From the NCBI GenBank assembly GCA_040754075.1, contig JBFMDH010000013.1:17008-81007 (forward strand): a DNA stretch of 64,000 nt. The letters run 5' to 3'. This document shows, in pieces, positions 27,109 to 36,653 of this stretch (within the stretch, counting starts at the first letter, position 1; each line of letters starts with the position of its first letter). This DNA is from Acidobacteriota bacterium. GTDB lineage: Bacteria > Acidobacteriota > Blastocatellia > UBA7656. Under the pieces are notes generated by a model. It worked only from the letters and a program-made list of their open reading frames with translations. It did no database searches and had not been told where the DNA came from. The position numbers were made by a program, and so were the translations under genes.

Positions 27109-28611
27109 ATGAAGCTCTTTTTAGGTTTAGATATTTCGACAACCGGTGCCAAAGCCTTAATCATTGATGAAACCGGAAACGTCATCAGCGAATCAACCAC
27201 TTCATTAACCCTAGCCAATCTTCGACCGCTGTGGTCGGAACAAAATCCCGAAGATTGGTGGAACGCCATTTCCGAAAGCATAAAGACCTGCCTGGCACAG
27301 AAAAATATTTTAGGAGAACAGATTGTTTCAATCGGTTTAACCGGGCAGATGCATGGATTGGTGTTGCTGGATGAAAAAGGTGAAGTGTTAAGACCGGCTA
27401 TTTTATGGAACGATCAACGATGCAGCGATGAATGTGAGGAAATTCGCCAAAGACTCGGACGGGAAACTTTAATCCAAACCACCGGCAACGAGGCGTTGAC
27501 CGGTTTTACCGCTCCCAAAATTTTATGGGTGCAAAACCATGAACCGGAAATTTATCGGCGAGTGAAACAAATCCTGTTACCCAAAGATTATGTTCGTTAC
27601 CGATTGACCGGGAAATTCGCGATGGATAAAGCCGACGGTTCAGGCACCATCCTGTTTGATTTAAAAAATCGCAACTGGTCAGAAGCGGTTTTAAAAACCT
27701 TGAATATTCCAAGTGAATGGTTGCCTCCAACCTTTGAAGGTCACGAAATCACCGGCGAGGTTTCAGTCGATGGCGCAATCGCAACCGGATTGAATGCCGG
27801 GACTCCGGTTGTAGCCGGAGGCGGCGATCAAGCCGCCCAGGCTGTTGGCGTGGGAGCCGTACAAAGTGGCATCGTTGCCTTGACATTGGGAACCTCTGGA
27901 GTGGTGTTTGCTTCGACCGATGCGCCATTTATTGAACCCGAGGGTCGCCTCCATGCGTTTTGCCATGCCTTGCCCAACCGCTGGCATTTTATGGGGGTGA
28001 TGCTCAGCGCCGCCGGCAGTTTCCAATGGTTTAAAGATACCTTGGCATCTGAAGTTTCATTTTCCGAATTGACTGAAAGAGCATCCGAGATTCCTGCGGG
28101 AAGTGACGGCTTAATTTTCCTGCCTTATTTAACCGGCGAACGAACGCCGCACCCAGACCCCTTCGCCAGAGGCGCATGGATTGGACTCACGATTCGCCAT
28201 CACCGCGCTCACTTAACGCGAGCCGTGATGGAAGGCGTAGGTTTCGGGTTGCTGGATAGTTTTTCATTGATTAAAAATGCCGGATTGGAATCCATCGAAC
28301 AGGTTCGCGTTTCGGGCGGTGGCGCAAAAAGTCAACTTTGGCAGCAGATACTTGCGGACCTATTTGGCGTTGAACTCGTCAAGGTCAATACCACGGAGGG
28401 CGCAGCCTATGGCGCGGCGTTACTGGCGGGTGTCGGTTCAGGTTTCTGGGCTGATATTCAAATCGCCTGTAGTGAAACCATTAAAATCATTGGGAAAACC
28501 GAACCCAATCGTAAAAATGAAACGGTGTACCGTGAACTGTATGGGTTATACAAAAATCTCTATCCGATTTTAAAACCGACATTCGATGGTTTGTCTCTGC
28601 TTACCCACTAA
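27109..28611 (+). CDS. xylB: Xylulokinase
   Basis: A 500-residue FGGY-family kinase that phosphorylates D-xylulose at O5 for entry to the pentose phosphate pathway. The N-terminal phosphate-1 loop is LGLDISTTGAKALI, the sugar-binding segment GLTGQMHGLVLLD is typical of XylB, and the second half has GGGDQAAQAVGVGAV, TLGTSGVVFAS and VSGGGAKSQLWQQILAD. Related FGGY kinases for other pentuloses cannot be fully excluded. AAGGA lies ten bases before the ATG. No xylose isomerase or transporter is next to it, and it has terminators on both sides, so it is a single-gene unit. Confidence 0.9.
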   Translation: MKLFLGLDISTTGAKALIIDETGNVISESTTSLTLANLRPLWSEQNPEDWWNAISESIKTCLAQKNILGEQIVSIGLTGQMHGLVLLDEKGEVLRPAILWNDQRCSDECEEIRQRLGRETLIQTTGNEALTGFTAPKILWVQNHEPEIYRRVKQILLPKDYVRYRLTGKFAMDKADGSGTILFDLKNRNWSEAVLKTLNIPSEWLPPTFEGHEITGEVSVDGAIATGLNAGTPVVAGGGDQAAQAVGVGAVQSGIVALTLGTSGVVFASTDAPFIEPEGRLHAFCHALPNRWHFMGVMLSAAGSFQWFKDTLASEVSFSELTERASEIPAGSDGLIFLPYLTGERTPHPDPFARGAWIGLTIRHHRAHLTRAVMEGVGFGLLDSFSLIKNAGLESIEQVRVSGGGAKSQLWQQILADLFGVELVKVNTTEGAAYGAALLAGVGSGFWADIQIACSETIKIIGKTEPNRKNETVYRELYGLYKNLYPILKPTFDGLSLLTH

Positions 28612-28614
28612 CAT

Positions 28615-28649
28615 AAAAAGGCGAAGGTTATTGAAATAACCCTTCGCCT
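28615..28649 (-). terminator. Terminator between convergent xylB and DUF1232 genes
   Basis: Stem of 14 base pairs with one bulged C (AGGCGAAGGTTATT against AATAACCCTTCGCCT), two-base loop. Five Ts follow on the minus strand, so it mainly ends the DUF1232 transcript. It may also slow transcription from xylB. Confidence 0.75.
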
Positions 28650-28668
28650 CAAAAACTTAAAACCGCCT

Positions 28669-29103
28669 CTATTCATTAACAACTTTGGCATCGGAGACGA
28701 CGGTTAAATTCGCTTTGGCGCGTGGTTCAATTCGTCCATGTAACACATTTTTTATTCTTTCGGGCAAAAAGAAAGAGGCGACTCGCGAAAGATTGGAAAC
28801 CAGTTCTTTGACATCGTGTGTGCCACGCCAATGTTCCATAATAATATTGCGGTCAGCGCGATTCAATAATCGTAATACGGCTATTCCAATCAGATAAGAA
28901 TCATCGACCAATCCGATAAAGGGAATAAAATCGGGAATGACATCAATCGGCGCTATGACATAAACAATGGTTCCCGCAACGATGGCTTTATCTGCGGAAG
29001 AGACCCTGGGGTCTCTCAATAACTTCAATAACAGTTTTAATAAATTAGGAATAAAAAGTAGCAATTCTTTCATCCGTTTTTTCATTTTTCGGCGTTCGGT
29101 CAT
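28669..29103 (-). CDS. DUF1232 (YkvA-like) membrane protein
   Basis: A 144-residue protein with the DUF1232 signature DVIPDFIPFIGLVDD preceded by ADKAIVAGTIVYVIAPI, a hydrophobic hairpin thought to sit in the membrane. The basic N terminus (TERRKMKKRMKEL) and a charged C-terminal half flank it. The family is widespread and has no known reaction. AGGGAGA lies seven bases before the ATG. It is a single gene, terminated just after its end. Confidence 0.85.
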   Translation of the reverse strand: MTERRKMKKRMKELLLFIPNLLKLLLKLLRDPRVSSADKAIVAGTIVYVIAPIDVIPDFIPFIGLVDDSYLIGIAVLRLLNRADRNIIMEHWRGTHDVKELVSNLSRVASFFLPERIKNVLHGRIEPRAKANLTVVSDAKVVNE

Positions 29104-29204
29104 CTAAATCTCCCTCATCCAGGTTAAAATTGTTGGCGGCTTCATTCTATGAAGCCGTTACATTTGCGTCAATTTGAAACCGTAAAAGTGGAAAAAGTTG
29201 TAAG

Positions 29205-29238
29205 TAAAAATAAAAATGGTGCGGTCAAAAACCGCACC
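29205..29238 (-). terminator. Terminator of the proline-rich secreted protein gene
   Basis: Perfect eight-base stem GGTGCGGT / ACCGCACC with a five-base loop, then ATTTTTATTTTT on the minus strand. It lies 37 bases past the stop codon of that gene. Confidence 0.8.
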
Positions 29239-29275
29239 TCAATTGTTGTAGTTCTCAAACGTTGATGGGAATTGA

Positions 29276-30085
29276 TTAAAACTCGTCTGACTGGAAAGCG
29301 GTTTCAAATTGCATTTCATCCTTTTCGGTATCACTCTGTCCATTCACCCGATAAACCACTTTCGCGGTTTTTAATTTCTTGATTTCATTTGTCACCCGGG
29401 CATTTTTAATTGCTTCAAAATTACAGTTTTCCAGTTGTTTAAAGGCTTTCTGCAATTCGCGCTTGATAATCGGACTCATCACATAAACAAACTGGTAATC
29501 GGGTTTTGCCATCACCTCAGTTGCTTTAACTTCGATGGGCAGAGTTAAGACTGGCGTTGGCACTTGCGGCGCTTTGGCAATCGTTACGGTTTCAGCCATT
29601 CTTCTATGAACGCTTCTTCTAGGTAAAGGGCTTGCAGGAACCTTAACCGTGCGAGTGGTCGGCACGGCGGCGGCTTCATCAGTATTTTCCTGCGGTTTGG
29701 GTTTTTCAACCGGGTCAGCTATCTGATTGCCCTTCTCTTTTTCATTATCCTTTGGTCTGGGTTTCGGCATCGCTGGGTCAGCAATTTCATCAAAGGGCAC
29801 AACTTTTTTCTGGGTGGCATTGCAGGCAATTTGCGGACGACAGTTGTTTTCATTCATCTGCCGGTCGATTGCCGGGGAGAATAACTGCTCGCCAATAAGA
29901 CTTAAATTTGACATCAAGGCGGGATTGTAAAAACATCCGATGGTTCCGGTAATCCGCATCCAGGATGAAACCACGGTTCCCACACCCAGATTATACCCGG
30001 CTAGCCTTAAAGAGATGGGCAATGCCACACAGCTTAACATCAATATCATCAAGACAGGGGTCTTCTTTTTTAATAAATACTTCAT
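29276..30085 (-). CDS. Hypothetical membrane-anchored protein with proline/lysine-rich linker
   Basis: A 269-residue protein I do not recognise. A signal peptide or anchor spans about residues 9-30, followed by a second weakly hydrophobic part containing GTIGCFYNPALMSNL. Residues about 100-175 are low-complexity and rich in Pro, Lys and Ala, like a TonB-type periplasm-spanning linker. A small C-terminal domain (about 200-269) follows. Two cysteine pairs (CF..., NNCRPQIAC) could form disulfides. AAAGGAGAAC precedes the ATG. The TonB likeness is only in composition. Confidence 0.6.
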   Translation of the reverse strand: MKYLLKKKTPVLMILMLSCVALPISLRLAGYNLGVGTVVSSWMRITGTIGCFYNPALMSNLSLIGEQLFSPAIDRQMNENNCRPQIACNATQKKVVPFDEIADPAMPKPRPKDNEKEKGNQIADPVEKPKPQENTDEAAAVPTTRTVKVPASPLPRRSVHRRMAETVTIAKAPQVPTPVLTLPIEVKATEVMAKPDYQFVYVMSPIIKRELQKAFKQLENCNFEAIKNARVTNEIKKLKTAKVVYRVNGQSDTEKDEMQFETAFQSDEF

Positions 30086-30246
30086 GTTGTTCTCCTTTAT
30101 TGACCCAGAAATCGGCTGTTAAAGATTGATACCTCAAAAAACGACCTATTTCAACCAAAGTTCCTTTTTTATCAATTAAAATCTATCGTTTTCTATCACT
30201 TAATTACGCCGTGTAAGTGTAGACAGAATGCAAAAAGTTGCAGAGA

Positions 30247-30285
30247 AAAATCCTCTGTCGTAAAAAAAATGCGACAGAGGATTTT
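30247..30285. terminator. Bidirectional terminator below ruvB
   Basis: Fourteen-base perfect stem AAAATCCTCTGTCG / CGACAGAGGATTTT with an 11-base A-rich loop. It lies two bases past the ruvB stop codon on the minus strand, where the stem ends in TTTT and continues TCTCTG. Confidence 0.75.
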
Positions 30286-30287
30286 AT

Positions 30288-31343
30288 TTAAAAAAGATTT
30301 CGTTGGTTTGGGGATTCCGATTGCGATTTATACGGAAATCCGAAGTGCTCATAAACCGCCTTTGTCGCCACCCGTCCGCGCGGCGTTCGATCAAGAAAAC
30401 CTTTCTGAATCAAATACGGTTCATAGATTTCCTCAATTGCATCCTTCTCTTCGTTGATTGCCGCAGATAACGTTCCTAACCCCACAGGCCCGCCATTGAA
30501 TTTTTCTATGATGGTTCTAAGCAATTTACAATCGACCTCATCGAGTCCATAAATATCGACTTCCATCTGATCCAATGCAAGCGCCGCAACCTGCGCCGTA
30601 ATAATTCCCTCAAATTTTACTTCAGCAATATCACGGACTCGGCGTAATAATCGATTGGCAATTCGCGGTGTACCTCTTGACCGTTTGGCAATCTCAACGG
30701 CACCTTCCGATTCAATGTGAACCTCCAACACCTCAGCCGAACGGGTGACAATCTCAACAATATCTTCGTCTGAATAAAAATTCAGATGCAGCGGAATCCC
30801 GAACCTGGCGCGCAGTGGTGCGGTCAATAATCCTGCTCGCGTGGTCGCCCCAACCAGGGTAAATTTAGGCAAATCAATTTTAATTGAGCGGGCAGACGGA
30901 CCTTGTCCAATAATGATGTCGAGTTGGTAATCTTCCATCGCCGGATAAAGTATCTCTTCAATCGCCGGATTGAGCCGGTGAATCTCATCAATAAACAGGA
31001 CATCGTTATCCGCTAGATTGGTTAAAATCGCCGCCAGATCACCGGCTTTTTCGATAACCGGCCCGGAGGTGCTTTTAATGTCGCTGCCCATCTCATTGGC
31101 AACGATATTGGCAAGCGTGGTTTTTCCGATTCCCGGTGCTCCATAAAGCAAAACGTGGTCGAGTGCCTGAGCGCGTTTGCGCGCGGCTTGAATAAAAATC
31201 CCTAAATTTTCTTTGGCTTTTTTCTGACCGATATATTCTCGCAGCCATTTCGGTCTGAGGCTTAATTCAATTTGCTGCTCGTCGCCACCATCCGAAAATC
31301 CTGAAACCAACCTTCCTTCGTTCAAGGTGTTCTCTTCTGTCAT
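30288..31343 (-). CDS. ruvB: Holliday junction branch migration DNA helicase RuvB
   Basis: A 351-residue AAA+ motor of the RuvABC complex. Visible are [12 protein letters not shown] at the N terminus, Walker [13 protein letters not shown], Walker [12 protein letters not shown], sensor 1 [11 protein letters not shown], the arginine-finger region [11 protein letters not shown], and the C-terminal winged helix ending [13 protein letters not shown]. The length is usual for the family. TAGGAGAA precedes the ATG. ruvA and ruvC are not next to it, as in many phyla. Confidence 0.97.
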   Translation of the reverse strand: MTEENTLNEGRLVSGFSDGGDEQQIELSLRPKWLREYIGQKKAKENLGIFIQAARKRAQALDHVLLYGAPGIGKTTLANIVANEMGSDIKSTSGPVIEKAGDLAAILTNLADNDVLFIDEIHRLNPAIEEILYPAMEDYQLDIIIGQGPSARSIKIDLPKFTLVGATTRAGLLTAPLRARFGIPLHLNFYSDEDIVEIVTRSAEVLEVHIESEGAVEIAKRSRGTPRIANRLLRRVRDIAEVKFEGIITAQVAALALDQMEVDIYGLDEVDCKLLRTIIEKFNGGPVGLGTLSAAINEEKDAIEEIYEPYLIQKGFLDRTPRGRVATKAVYEHFGFPYKSQSESPNQRNLF

Positions 31344-31420
31344 TATTTTTCTCCTAGATTCATTTATTGGGTTCGGAGTTTTCTATTGAACTTTATCACA
31401 TCTTGTCGAAAGTAAAAATT

Positions 31421-32056
31421 ATGTTAGAGTTCAAAAGAATGGCAATTACAAGGTACTGGCGTTCACGCTGGTGGGCGGAGACCCTCAAACCAAAAGCCCA
31501 ACAAATTGCGGCACACCCGCGTGCCGAGGGGTTTGTTTTCTTCCTTGAACTTGCCGGCATCACCCTGTTTCCAATTCCCGTTGCGCTCATTCTGGTCGCC
31601 CTGGTGACCGCGGCTCCCCGCAAATGGTTTCGCTTTGCATTGAGTGCCAGCGTCGGCTCAATCATCGGTTCCATCATTCTCTATTTAATTGGCAGTCTAT
31701 TTTTTCAATCCATCGGCGAAAAGCTGATTCATTTGTATGGCGCTTCTGAAAAATGGATGAGCCTAACCGATAAGTTTGATGGACATTTCGGTATCACTTT
31801 TATTTTGGTAGCCGGGATGACTACCGGATTTATGCGTATCGCCTGTATTGCCGCAGGGTTTTCGGGATTAAATCCAATTCTCTTTATTATGTTGCTCGCC
31901 ATCAGTCGCTCGGTTCGTTTCGTTGCCGAATGCGGCTCGATTAAATATGTCGGTGATCGCGTGCAAACCTTTCCCAAACACTACTACAAATATGGCGTCA
32001 TTGGCGTTGGGGTTTTGGTGCTGGTCACCCTCGCGATTCTCACCTTTATAAATTAA
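31421..32056 (+). CDS. YqaA-like DedA/VTT-family membrane protein
   Basis: A 211-residue inner-membrane protein with about five hydrophobic segments, including LELAGITLFPIPVALILVAL, SVGSIIGSIILYLIGSLFF and a C-terminal helix. The conserved GxxxG-type loop and the re-entrant arginine region FMRIACIAAGFSGLNP fit the YqaA/VTT (DedA-related) group, which includes lipid scramblase-like proteins. The ATG at 31421 is chosen; a TTG 54 bases upstream is in frame but unlikely. It is divergent from ruvB and 80 bases from a DUF4112 gene on the same strand. Confidence 0.82.
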   Translation: MLEFKRMAITRYWRSRWWAETLKPKAQQIAAHPRAEGFVFFLELAGITLFPIPVALILVALVTAAPRKWFRFALSASVGSIIGSIILYLIGSLFFQSIGEKLIHLYGASEKWMSLTDKFDGHFGITFILVAGMTTGFMRIACIAAGFSGLNPILFIMLLAISRSVRFVAECGSIKYVGDRVQTFPKHYYKYGVIGVGVLVLVTLAILTFIN

Positions 32057-32136
32057 TTTGCGGTCAAGCGATCAAATGAAATCCATCAATCATCAAAAAG
32101 CCGGTTTGGTAATTTCAGTTTCAAGGTGGAGCAGTA

Positions 32137-32691
32137 ATGATTAATCGAGAAAACCGGAACGACTATTTATACGCAACTCGTGAAAACTCTTATGAACAAC
32201 TTAATCTTTCTTCAAACCTTTCAATTCAGGAAAGAATAAAAAGTATTGGGCTAGACAAAATCACTTTTTACCTCGATCAATTTTTTCGCATACCGGGAAC
32301 CAATATTCGATTCGGCTTAGACCCAATCATCGGATTTTTCTTCCCAATGGCAGGCGACACAGTGACGACATTGATGTCGATTTATATTGTGCTTCGTTCG
32401 ATTCAATTCGGGTTGCCTAAAATCGTCATCGGGCGAATGATGTTCAACGTCGCATTGGATTATCTGGTTGGCAGTATTTCGATTTTTGGCGATCTTTTCG
32501 ACTTTGGGTTCAAAGCCAATAGTAAAAACTTAAAACTGCTTGAACGCTTCGCCAAACCTGATGCGCGCGCCAACTGGACGGATTGGCTCTGGATGTTTAT
32601 GCTCATTGGTCTTTTGGTAAGCGCGATTGCTTTCTGGTTGTGGTTCATCTTCTGGTTATTTCAATCTGTCAATAATTCTCTATACGGTTAA
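32137..32691 (+). CDS. DUF4112 membrane protein
   Basis: A 184-residue protein with the DUF4112 core: IPGTNIRFGLDPIIGFFFP, then AGDTVTTLMSIYIVLRS and DYLVGSISIFGDLFDFGFKA. Two membrane segments form the core and a third hydrophobic stretch (MLIGLLVSAIAFWLWFIFW) ends it. The family has no known function. The next gene begins three bases after its stop, so they are translated together. GGTGGAG lies upstream of the start. Confidence 0.85.
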   Translation: MINRENRNDYLYATRENSYEQLNLSSNLSIQERIKSIGLDKITFYLDQFFRIPGTNIRFGLDPIIGFFFPMAGDTVTTLMSIYIVLRSIQFGLPKIVIGRMMFNVALDYLVGSISIFGDLFDFGFKANSKNLKLLERFAKPDARANWTDWLWMFMLIGLLVSAIAFWLWFIFWLFQSVNNSLYG

Positions 32692-32694
32692 TCT

Positions 32695-33999
32695 ATGTGC
32701 GACACCTTAGTAGCTCTGCAAAACCACACGAACGATCATTCGGTATGGTTTGCCAAAAACAGTGACCGCGAACCCGGCGAAGCCCAAGCCATTGAACATC
32801 ATCCGCAAACCAATCATGCGTCAACGCGAAAACTGCAATGCACTTATATTGAAATTCCCGCGGCTGAAAAAACCAACGAAGTTTTAATCTCTCGTCCGGT
32901 GTGGATGTGGGGCGCAGAATTTGGCGCTAATGAATACGGCGTCACCATCGGCAATGAAGCGGTGTGGACGAAAATCCCTACGGAAAAAATCGGTTTAACC
33001 GGAATGGATTTGTTGCGGCTGGCAATTGAGCGAACCGTTACGGCGCGCGAGGCATTGGAACTGATTACAGACTTCATTCAACGTTACAATCAAGGTGGGG
33101 CATGTGGCTTTCGCAATAAAAATTTTCGCTATCACAATTCATTCATCATTGCCGACCCGCAAGAGGCTTGGGTGCTGGAAACCGCCGGGAAATTTTGGGC
33201 AGCCGAAAAAGTCAAAGGAATTCGCACGATTTCCAATTGCCTGTCTATCGGCAAAGCATTTGATTTAATTGCCGATGGCGCGTTTTCTTATGCAAAACAG
33301 AAAGGCTGGTGTAAATCGACAGCCGATTTCGATTTTGCCAAATGTTTCGGCGACCCGATATATCGAAAACTATCCGGCGGGGTCGAACGAAGCAGTTGTA
33401 CTTTTCGCAACCTGTCATCAGTTAATGGATTGCTGAGGCGCGAAGATTTTTTCGCAACCCTTCGCAATCATAATGGTCGCGCGCCGCAAAATGGCTGGCG
33501 AATGCGTATGCCTTGCGCTCACGCTTCGATACAACCGACTCGCCGCGCCGGACAAACCACGAGTTCAATCGTCAGTTGTCTGAACCCTTCTCAAAACCTA
33601 CATTGGCTCACCGGAACATCATCTCCCTGTCTATCGGTTTTTAAACCAATGCGACTCAGACAAGGAATCATTCAAACCGGTAAACCGCCGCAAATTTCTT
33701 ATGACACCGATAGCCTCTTCTGGCGACACGAACGGTTGCACCGTCTGGTTTTACGAGATTACGAAAATTTAAAACCGGTCTTCGATGACGCAAGATTGGC
33801 TCTGGAAGCCAGTTTCACGACATTACCCGCTCAAGCGTTTACGCCGGAAATATGCGCCAAAACCTGGCAACAGCATTTTGATAATCTTAATGATTGGATA
33901 AATCAAATTGAAAAGGCAGGAATAAAAAAGCAACGGCTTTCAATGTTTCAAAGATATTGGGCGCAACAGGAAAAATTGGACGGGATGCCTGCAACTTAA
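32695..33999 (+). CDS. Secernin-like peptidase C69 family protein
   Basis: A 434-residue member of the Ntn-hydrolase C69 (secernin/dipeptidase) group. The catalytic nucleophile is Cys2, exposed after removal of Met1; it sits in MCDTLVALQNHTNDHSVWF, and FAKNSDREPGEAQ is diagnostic. The middle holds LETAGKFWAAEKV and the NCLSIGKAFDLI segment. Substrates of secernins are poorly known; bacterial relatives cleave dipeptides. It follows the DUF4112 gene with three bases between them. The C-terminal ~80 residues are more variable and helical. Confidence 0.88.
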   Translation: MCDTLVALQNHTNDHSVWFAKNSDREPGEAQAIEHHPQTNHASTRKLQCTYIEIPAAEKTNEVLISRPVWMWGAEFGANEYGVTIGNEAVWTKIPTEKIGLTGMDLLRLAIERTVTAREALELITDFIQRYNQGGACGFRNKNFRYHNSFIIADPQEAWVLETAGKFWAAEKVKGIRTISNCLSIGKAFDLIADGAFSYAKQKGWCKSTADFDFAKCFGDPIYRKLSGGVERSSCTFRNLSSVNGLLRREDFFATLRNHNGRAPQNGWRMRMPCAHASIQPTRRAGQTTSSIVSCLNPSQNLHWLTGTSSPCLSVFKPMRLRQGIIQTGKPPQISYDTDSLFWRHERLHRLVLRDYENLKPVFDDARLALEASFTTLPAQAFTPEICAKTWQQHFDNLNDWINQIEKAGIKKQRLSMFQRYWAQQEKLDGMPAT

Positions 34000-34040
34000 C
34001 CCCACCCATCAAAATTCAAACGCAATAGGTGCGAGTATTT

Positions 34041-35702
34041 TTATACTTCAACCACTACCGGAAGAATCATGGGTCGCCGCCCGGTCTTCTTTTGGATAAA
34101 TCGTTTCAAGGCAATGCGGGTTTTTTCTTTGATAATCGCCGGGTCTATGCGTTCTTCGTGACTTGCCGCCGTTACGGTCTCAACAATCAAATCTTTCAAT
34201 TCCTCTAATAAGCTTTCCTCTTCAGCGGCATCAATGAACCCCCGCGTAACGATTTCGGGTTCAGATTCCATTTCGCTGGTCGAGGGGTTAATCGCGACAA
34301 CCGGCACGACAATGCCGTCATAAGAAAGATGCCTGCGGTCGCGTACCACCAAATCATCCACTTCGCCGTATGATTCATCAATCAGCGTCCGACCGACAGG
34401 TTCTTGCGCGACAACCTTGGCGCTGGTTTCGTCAAGCGCCAACACATCTCCGTTTTCGATGATAATGATATTGCGCGGTTCAACGATTCCCAGTGTTTCA
34501 GCCCATTCTTTATGGCGATAAAGTTGACGATATTCGCCATGAATCGGAATTAAAAATTTCGGGCGGACGGCTGCAATCAAAATCTGCAAGTCTTCCTGAC
34601 TGCCATGTCCTGAACAATGTACGCGGGCTTGCGAACTATCAATGACCTTTGCCCCGCGTTTATAACAATGTGAAATCAACCGCGAAATCGCCGCTTCGTT
34701 TCCGGGAATAATTCGCGAAGACAAAATCACCATATCATCCGGTTTGACCGCGATGTTTTTATGTTGGTCGGTTGCCATGCGCATCATTGCCGACATCGGA
34801 TCAGCCTGACAACCGGCGGTTAATAACACAACCTGATCGTCATCCATTTGTCGCGCTTCGGCAGGTGAAATGAAAATGCCATCGGGAACATCCAATTGCC
34901 TGTAGCTGTCGGCAGTATCTACGTTCCGCAACATGCTTCGCCCCAGCAAACAAACCTGGCGTCCGGATTCCTGCGCTAAATCGAGAATAATTTGAATGCG
35001 ATGAACCGATGTAGTGAAACAACTGACAATGATTCGTTTATCGGTTTCCGCAAAAATATTTTCCAGAGCCGGAATCACCGCTCGTTCCGATTGCGTTCTT
35101 CCGGGGCGTTCGGCATTGGTTGAATCGGCAAACAGCGCCAGCACACCGTTATCGCCATAGGTGGTGAGCCTTTTCAAATCGATGGTTTCACCGACGACCG
35201 GGGTATCATCAACTTTGAAATCACCTGAATGAATAATTACGCCTACCGGTGTAGTAATGGCAACCGCTGTGCAAGACGTCAGGCTGTGGGATACGTGAAT
35301 CCATTCGATTTCAAAATTGCCAATCGAAATTTTTTCGCGGGGTTCGACTGCATGAACCGTGGTGTCATTAATCAACCCGTGTTCCACCAGTTTGTTTTCA
35401 AGCAAAGCCAGGGTAAAGTGTGTGCCATAAACCGGCACATCAATTTCTTTAAGTAAAAACGGAACCGCGCCGATATGGTCTTCGTGACCGTGGGTCAGGA
35501 TAATCGCGGAAATTTCTTCGAGATAATTATCAATAAAGGTGAAGTCGGGAATGATGATGTCAACACCGGGAAGGTCTTCGTTTGGAAACGACATGCCGGC
35601 ATCAATGATGATGATTTCGCTGTCGTAACGAACCGCCATCATGTTCATTCCAAAATGCCCTACCCCGCCAAGCGGAATGATTTCTAATTTACTGTCGCTC
35701 AT
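34041..35702 (-). CDS. rnj: Ribonuclease J
   Basis: A 553-residue metallo-beta-lactamase/beta-CASP ribonuclease for mRNA decay and rRNA processing. The zinc motif is LTHGHEDHIGAVPFLL, followed by HVSHSLTSCTA, the beta-CASP region with RIIPGNEAAISRL, HCSGHGSQEDLQILI and PIHGEYRQLYRH. The C-terminal domain completes the family length. It lies 90 bases after rsmA in the minus-strand run tsaD-ribD-rsmA-rnj and may share its transcript. Confidence 0.95.
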   Translation of the reverse strand: MSDSKLEIIPLGGVGHFGMNMMAVRYDSEIIIIDAGMSFPNEDLPGVDIIIPDFTFIDNYLEEISAIILTHGHEDHIGAVPFLLKEIDVPVYGTHFTLALLENKLVEHGLINDTTVHAVEPREKISIGNFEIEWIHVSHSLTSCTAVAITTPVGVIIHSGDFKVDDTPVVGETIDLKRLTTYGDNGVLALFADSTNAERPGRTQSERAVIPALENIFAETDKRIIVSCFTTSVHRIQIILDLAQESGRQVCLLGRSMLRNVDTADSYRQLDVPDGIFISPAEARQMDDDQVVLLTAGCQADPMSAMMRMATDQHKNIAVKPDDMVILSSRIIPGNEAAISRLISHCYKRGAKVIDSSQARVHCSGHGSQEDLQILIAAVRPKFLIPIHGEYRQLYRHKEWAETLGIVEPRNIIIIENGDVLALDETSAKVVAQEPVGRTLIDESYGEVDDLVVRDRRHLSYDGIVVPVVAINPSTSEMESEPEIVTRGFIDAAEEESLLEELKDLIVETVTAASHEERIDPAIIKEKTRIALKRFIQKKTGRRPMILPVVVEV

Positions 35703-35792
35703 AGGATTTTCGTTTTAATTATTGTGGAAAGGCTTTCCTAATCTTCTTTTATAACTCCGGGTTCTCAATACAGAGTCCAAGTATAGCAATCC

Positions 35793-36653
35793 TTATGAAG
35801 GGTTCCTAATCATTGTGGTGAATAATGCCTGGTACAGTCTCTCAAAATCTTTCAGCGATAAAGTTTCGGCTCGACGTTGCGGTTCAATGTCGGCTTCCTT
35901 TAAGGCGCTGAGAATTTCCGAATGAAAATGTAAAGTGGAAGCCGCCGACTTTAAATTATTCAAAATGGTTTTTCGCCGGTGAGCGAATGCCGCGCGAATC
36001 AGAGCAAAAAACCTGGCATTATCCTGAACCTCAACCGGAGGTTGTTTGCGAATCTTTAAGTGTAAGAGCGCCGACCAGACACCGGGAACCGGACGAAAGG
36101 ATTGCGGAGATACCCGAAATAATTTTGTCGCCTCTGCATGATATTCGACAAAAACCGTAAGATAACCGTATTCCTTATTCCCCGGAGTCGCGGTGATACG
36201 GTCAACCACCTCTTCCTGTAACATCAAAGTCAAATCCGAAATTTCATTGCCGAGATTCAGCAATCGTTCGAGAATCGGTGTCGAGATGTAATAGGGCAAA
36301 TTCGCAACCACCCGAACTCCAGGAAAATCTTTCTCATCCGCATTCAGTTTTTTCCATTCGTCAATCGCCTCTGAAATTAACTGCTGCCAGGCGATTTTCA
36401 AAGCATCGGCTGCCACCAATTTGAATCGTTCACCCCGGAATTGGGATTGCAGGATTTGAATGAAGCGTTGGTCGATTTCTACAGCTACGAGGTAGCCACA
36501 GGTTTTTAAAAGCAACCCGGTAATCGCGCCTTCTCCGGGGCCGATTTCGATAATAATATCGCGACGGGTCGCACCAACCTGTTCAACGATTCGTTGAGAG
36601 ATACCGGCATCAACGAGAAAATTTTGCCCTAAACTTTTCTTCGCTTTAATCAA
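35793..36653 (-). CDS. rsmA: 16S rRNA (adenine-1518/1519-N6)-dimethyltransferase RsmA/KsgA
   Basis: A 286-residue rRNA methyltransferase. Motifs are KKSLGQNFLVD, the SAM loop EIGPGEGAITGLLL, VAVEIDQRF, the catalytic NLPYYISTPIL, and the C-terminal part FAHRRKTILNNLK. It dimethylates two adenines near the 3' end of 16S rRNA. The start is TTG at 36653, directly after the ribD-like stop codon with no gap, which indicates translational coupling; a ribosome binding site inside the upstream gene is not obvious. Confidence 0.95.
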   Translation of the reverse strand: MIKAKKSLGQNFLVDAGISQRIVEQVGATRRDIIIEIGPGEGAITGLLLKTCGYLVAVEIDQRFIQILQSQFRGERFKLVAADALKIAWQQLISEAIDEWKKLNADEKDFPGVRVVANLPYYISTPILERLLNLGNEISDLTLMLQEEVVDRITATPGNKEYGYLTVFVEYHAEATKLFRVSPQSFRPVPGVWSALLHLKIRKQPPVEVQDNARFFALIRAAFAHRRKTILNNLKSAASTLHFHSEILSALKEADIEPQRRAETLSLKDFERLYQALFTTMIRNPS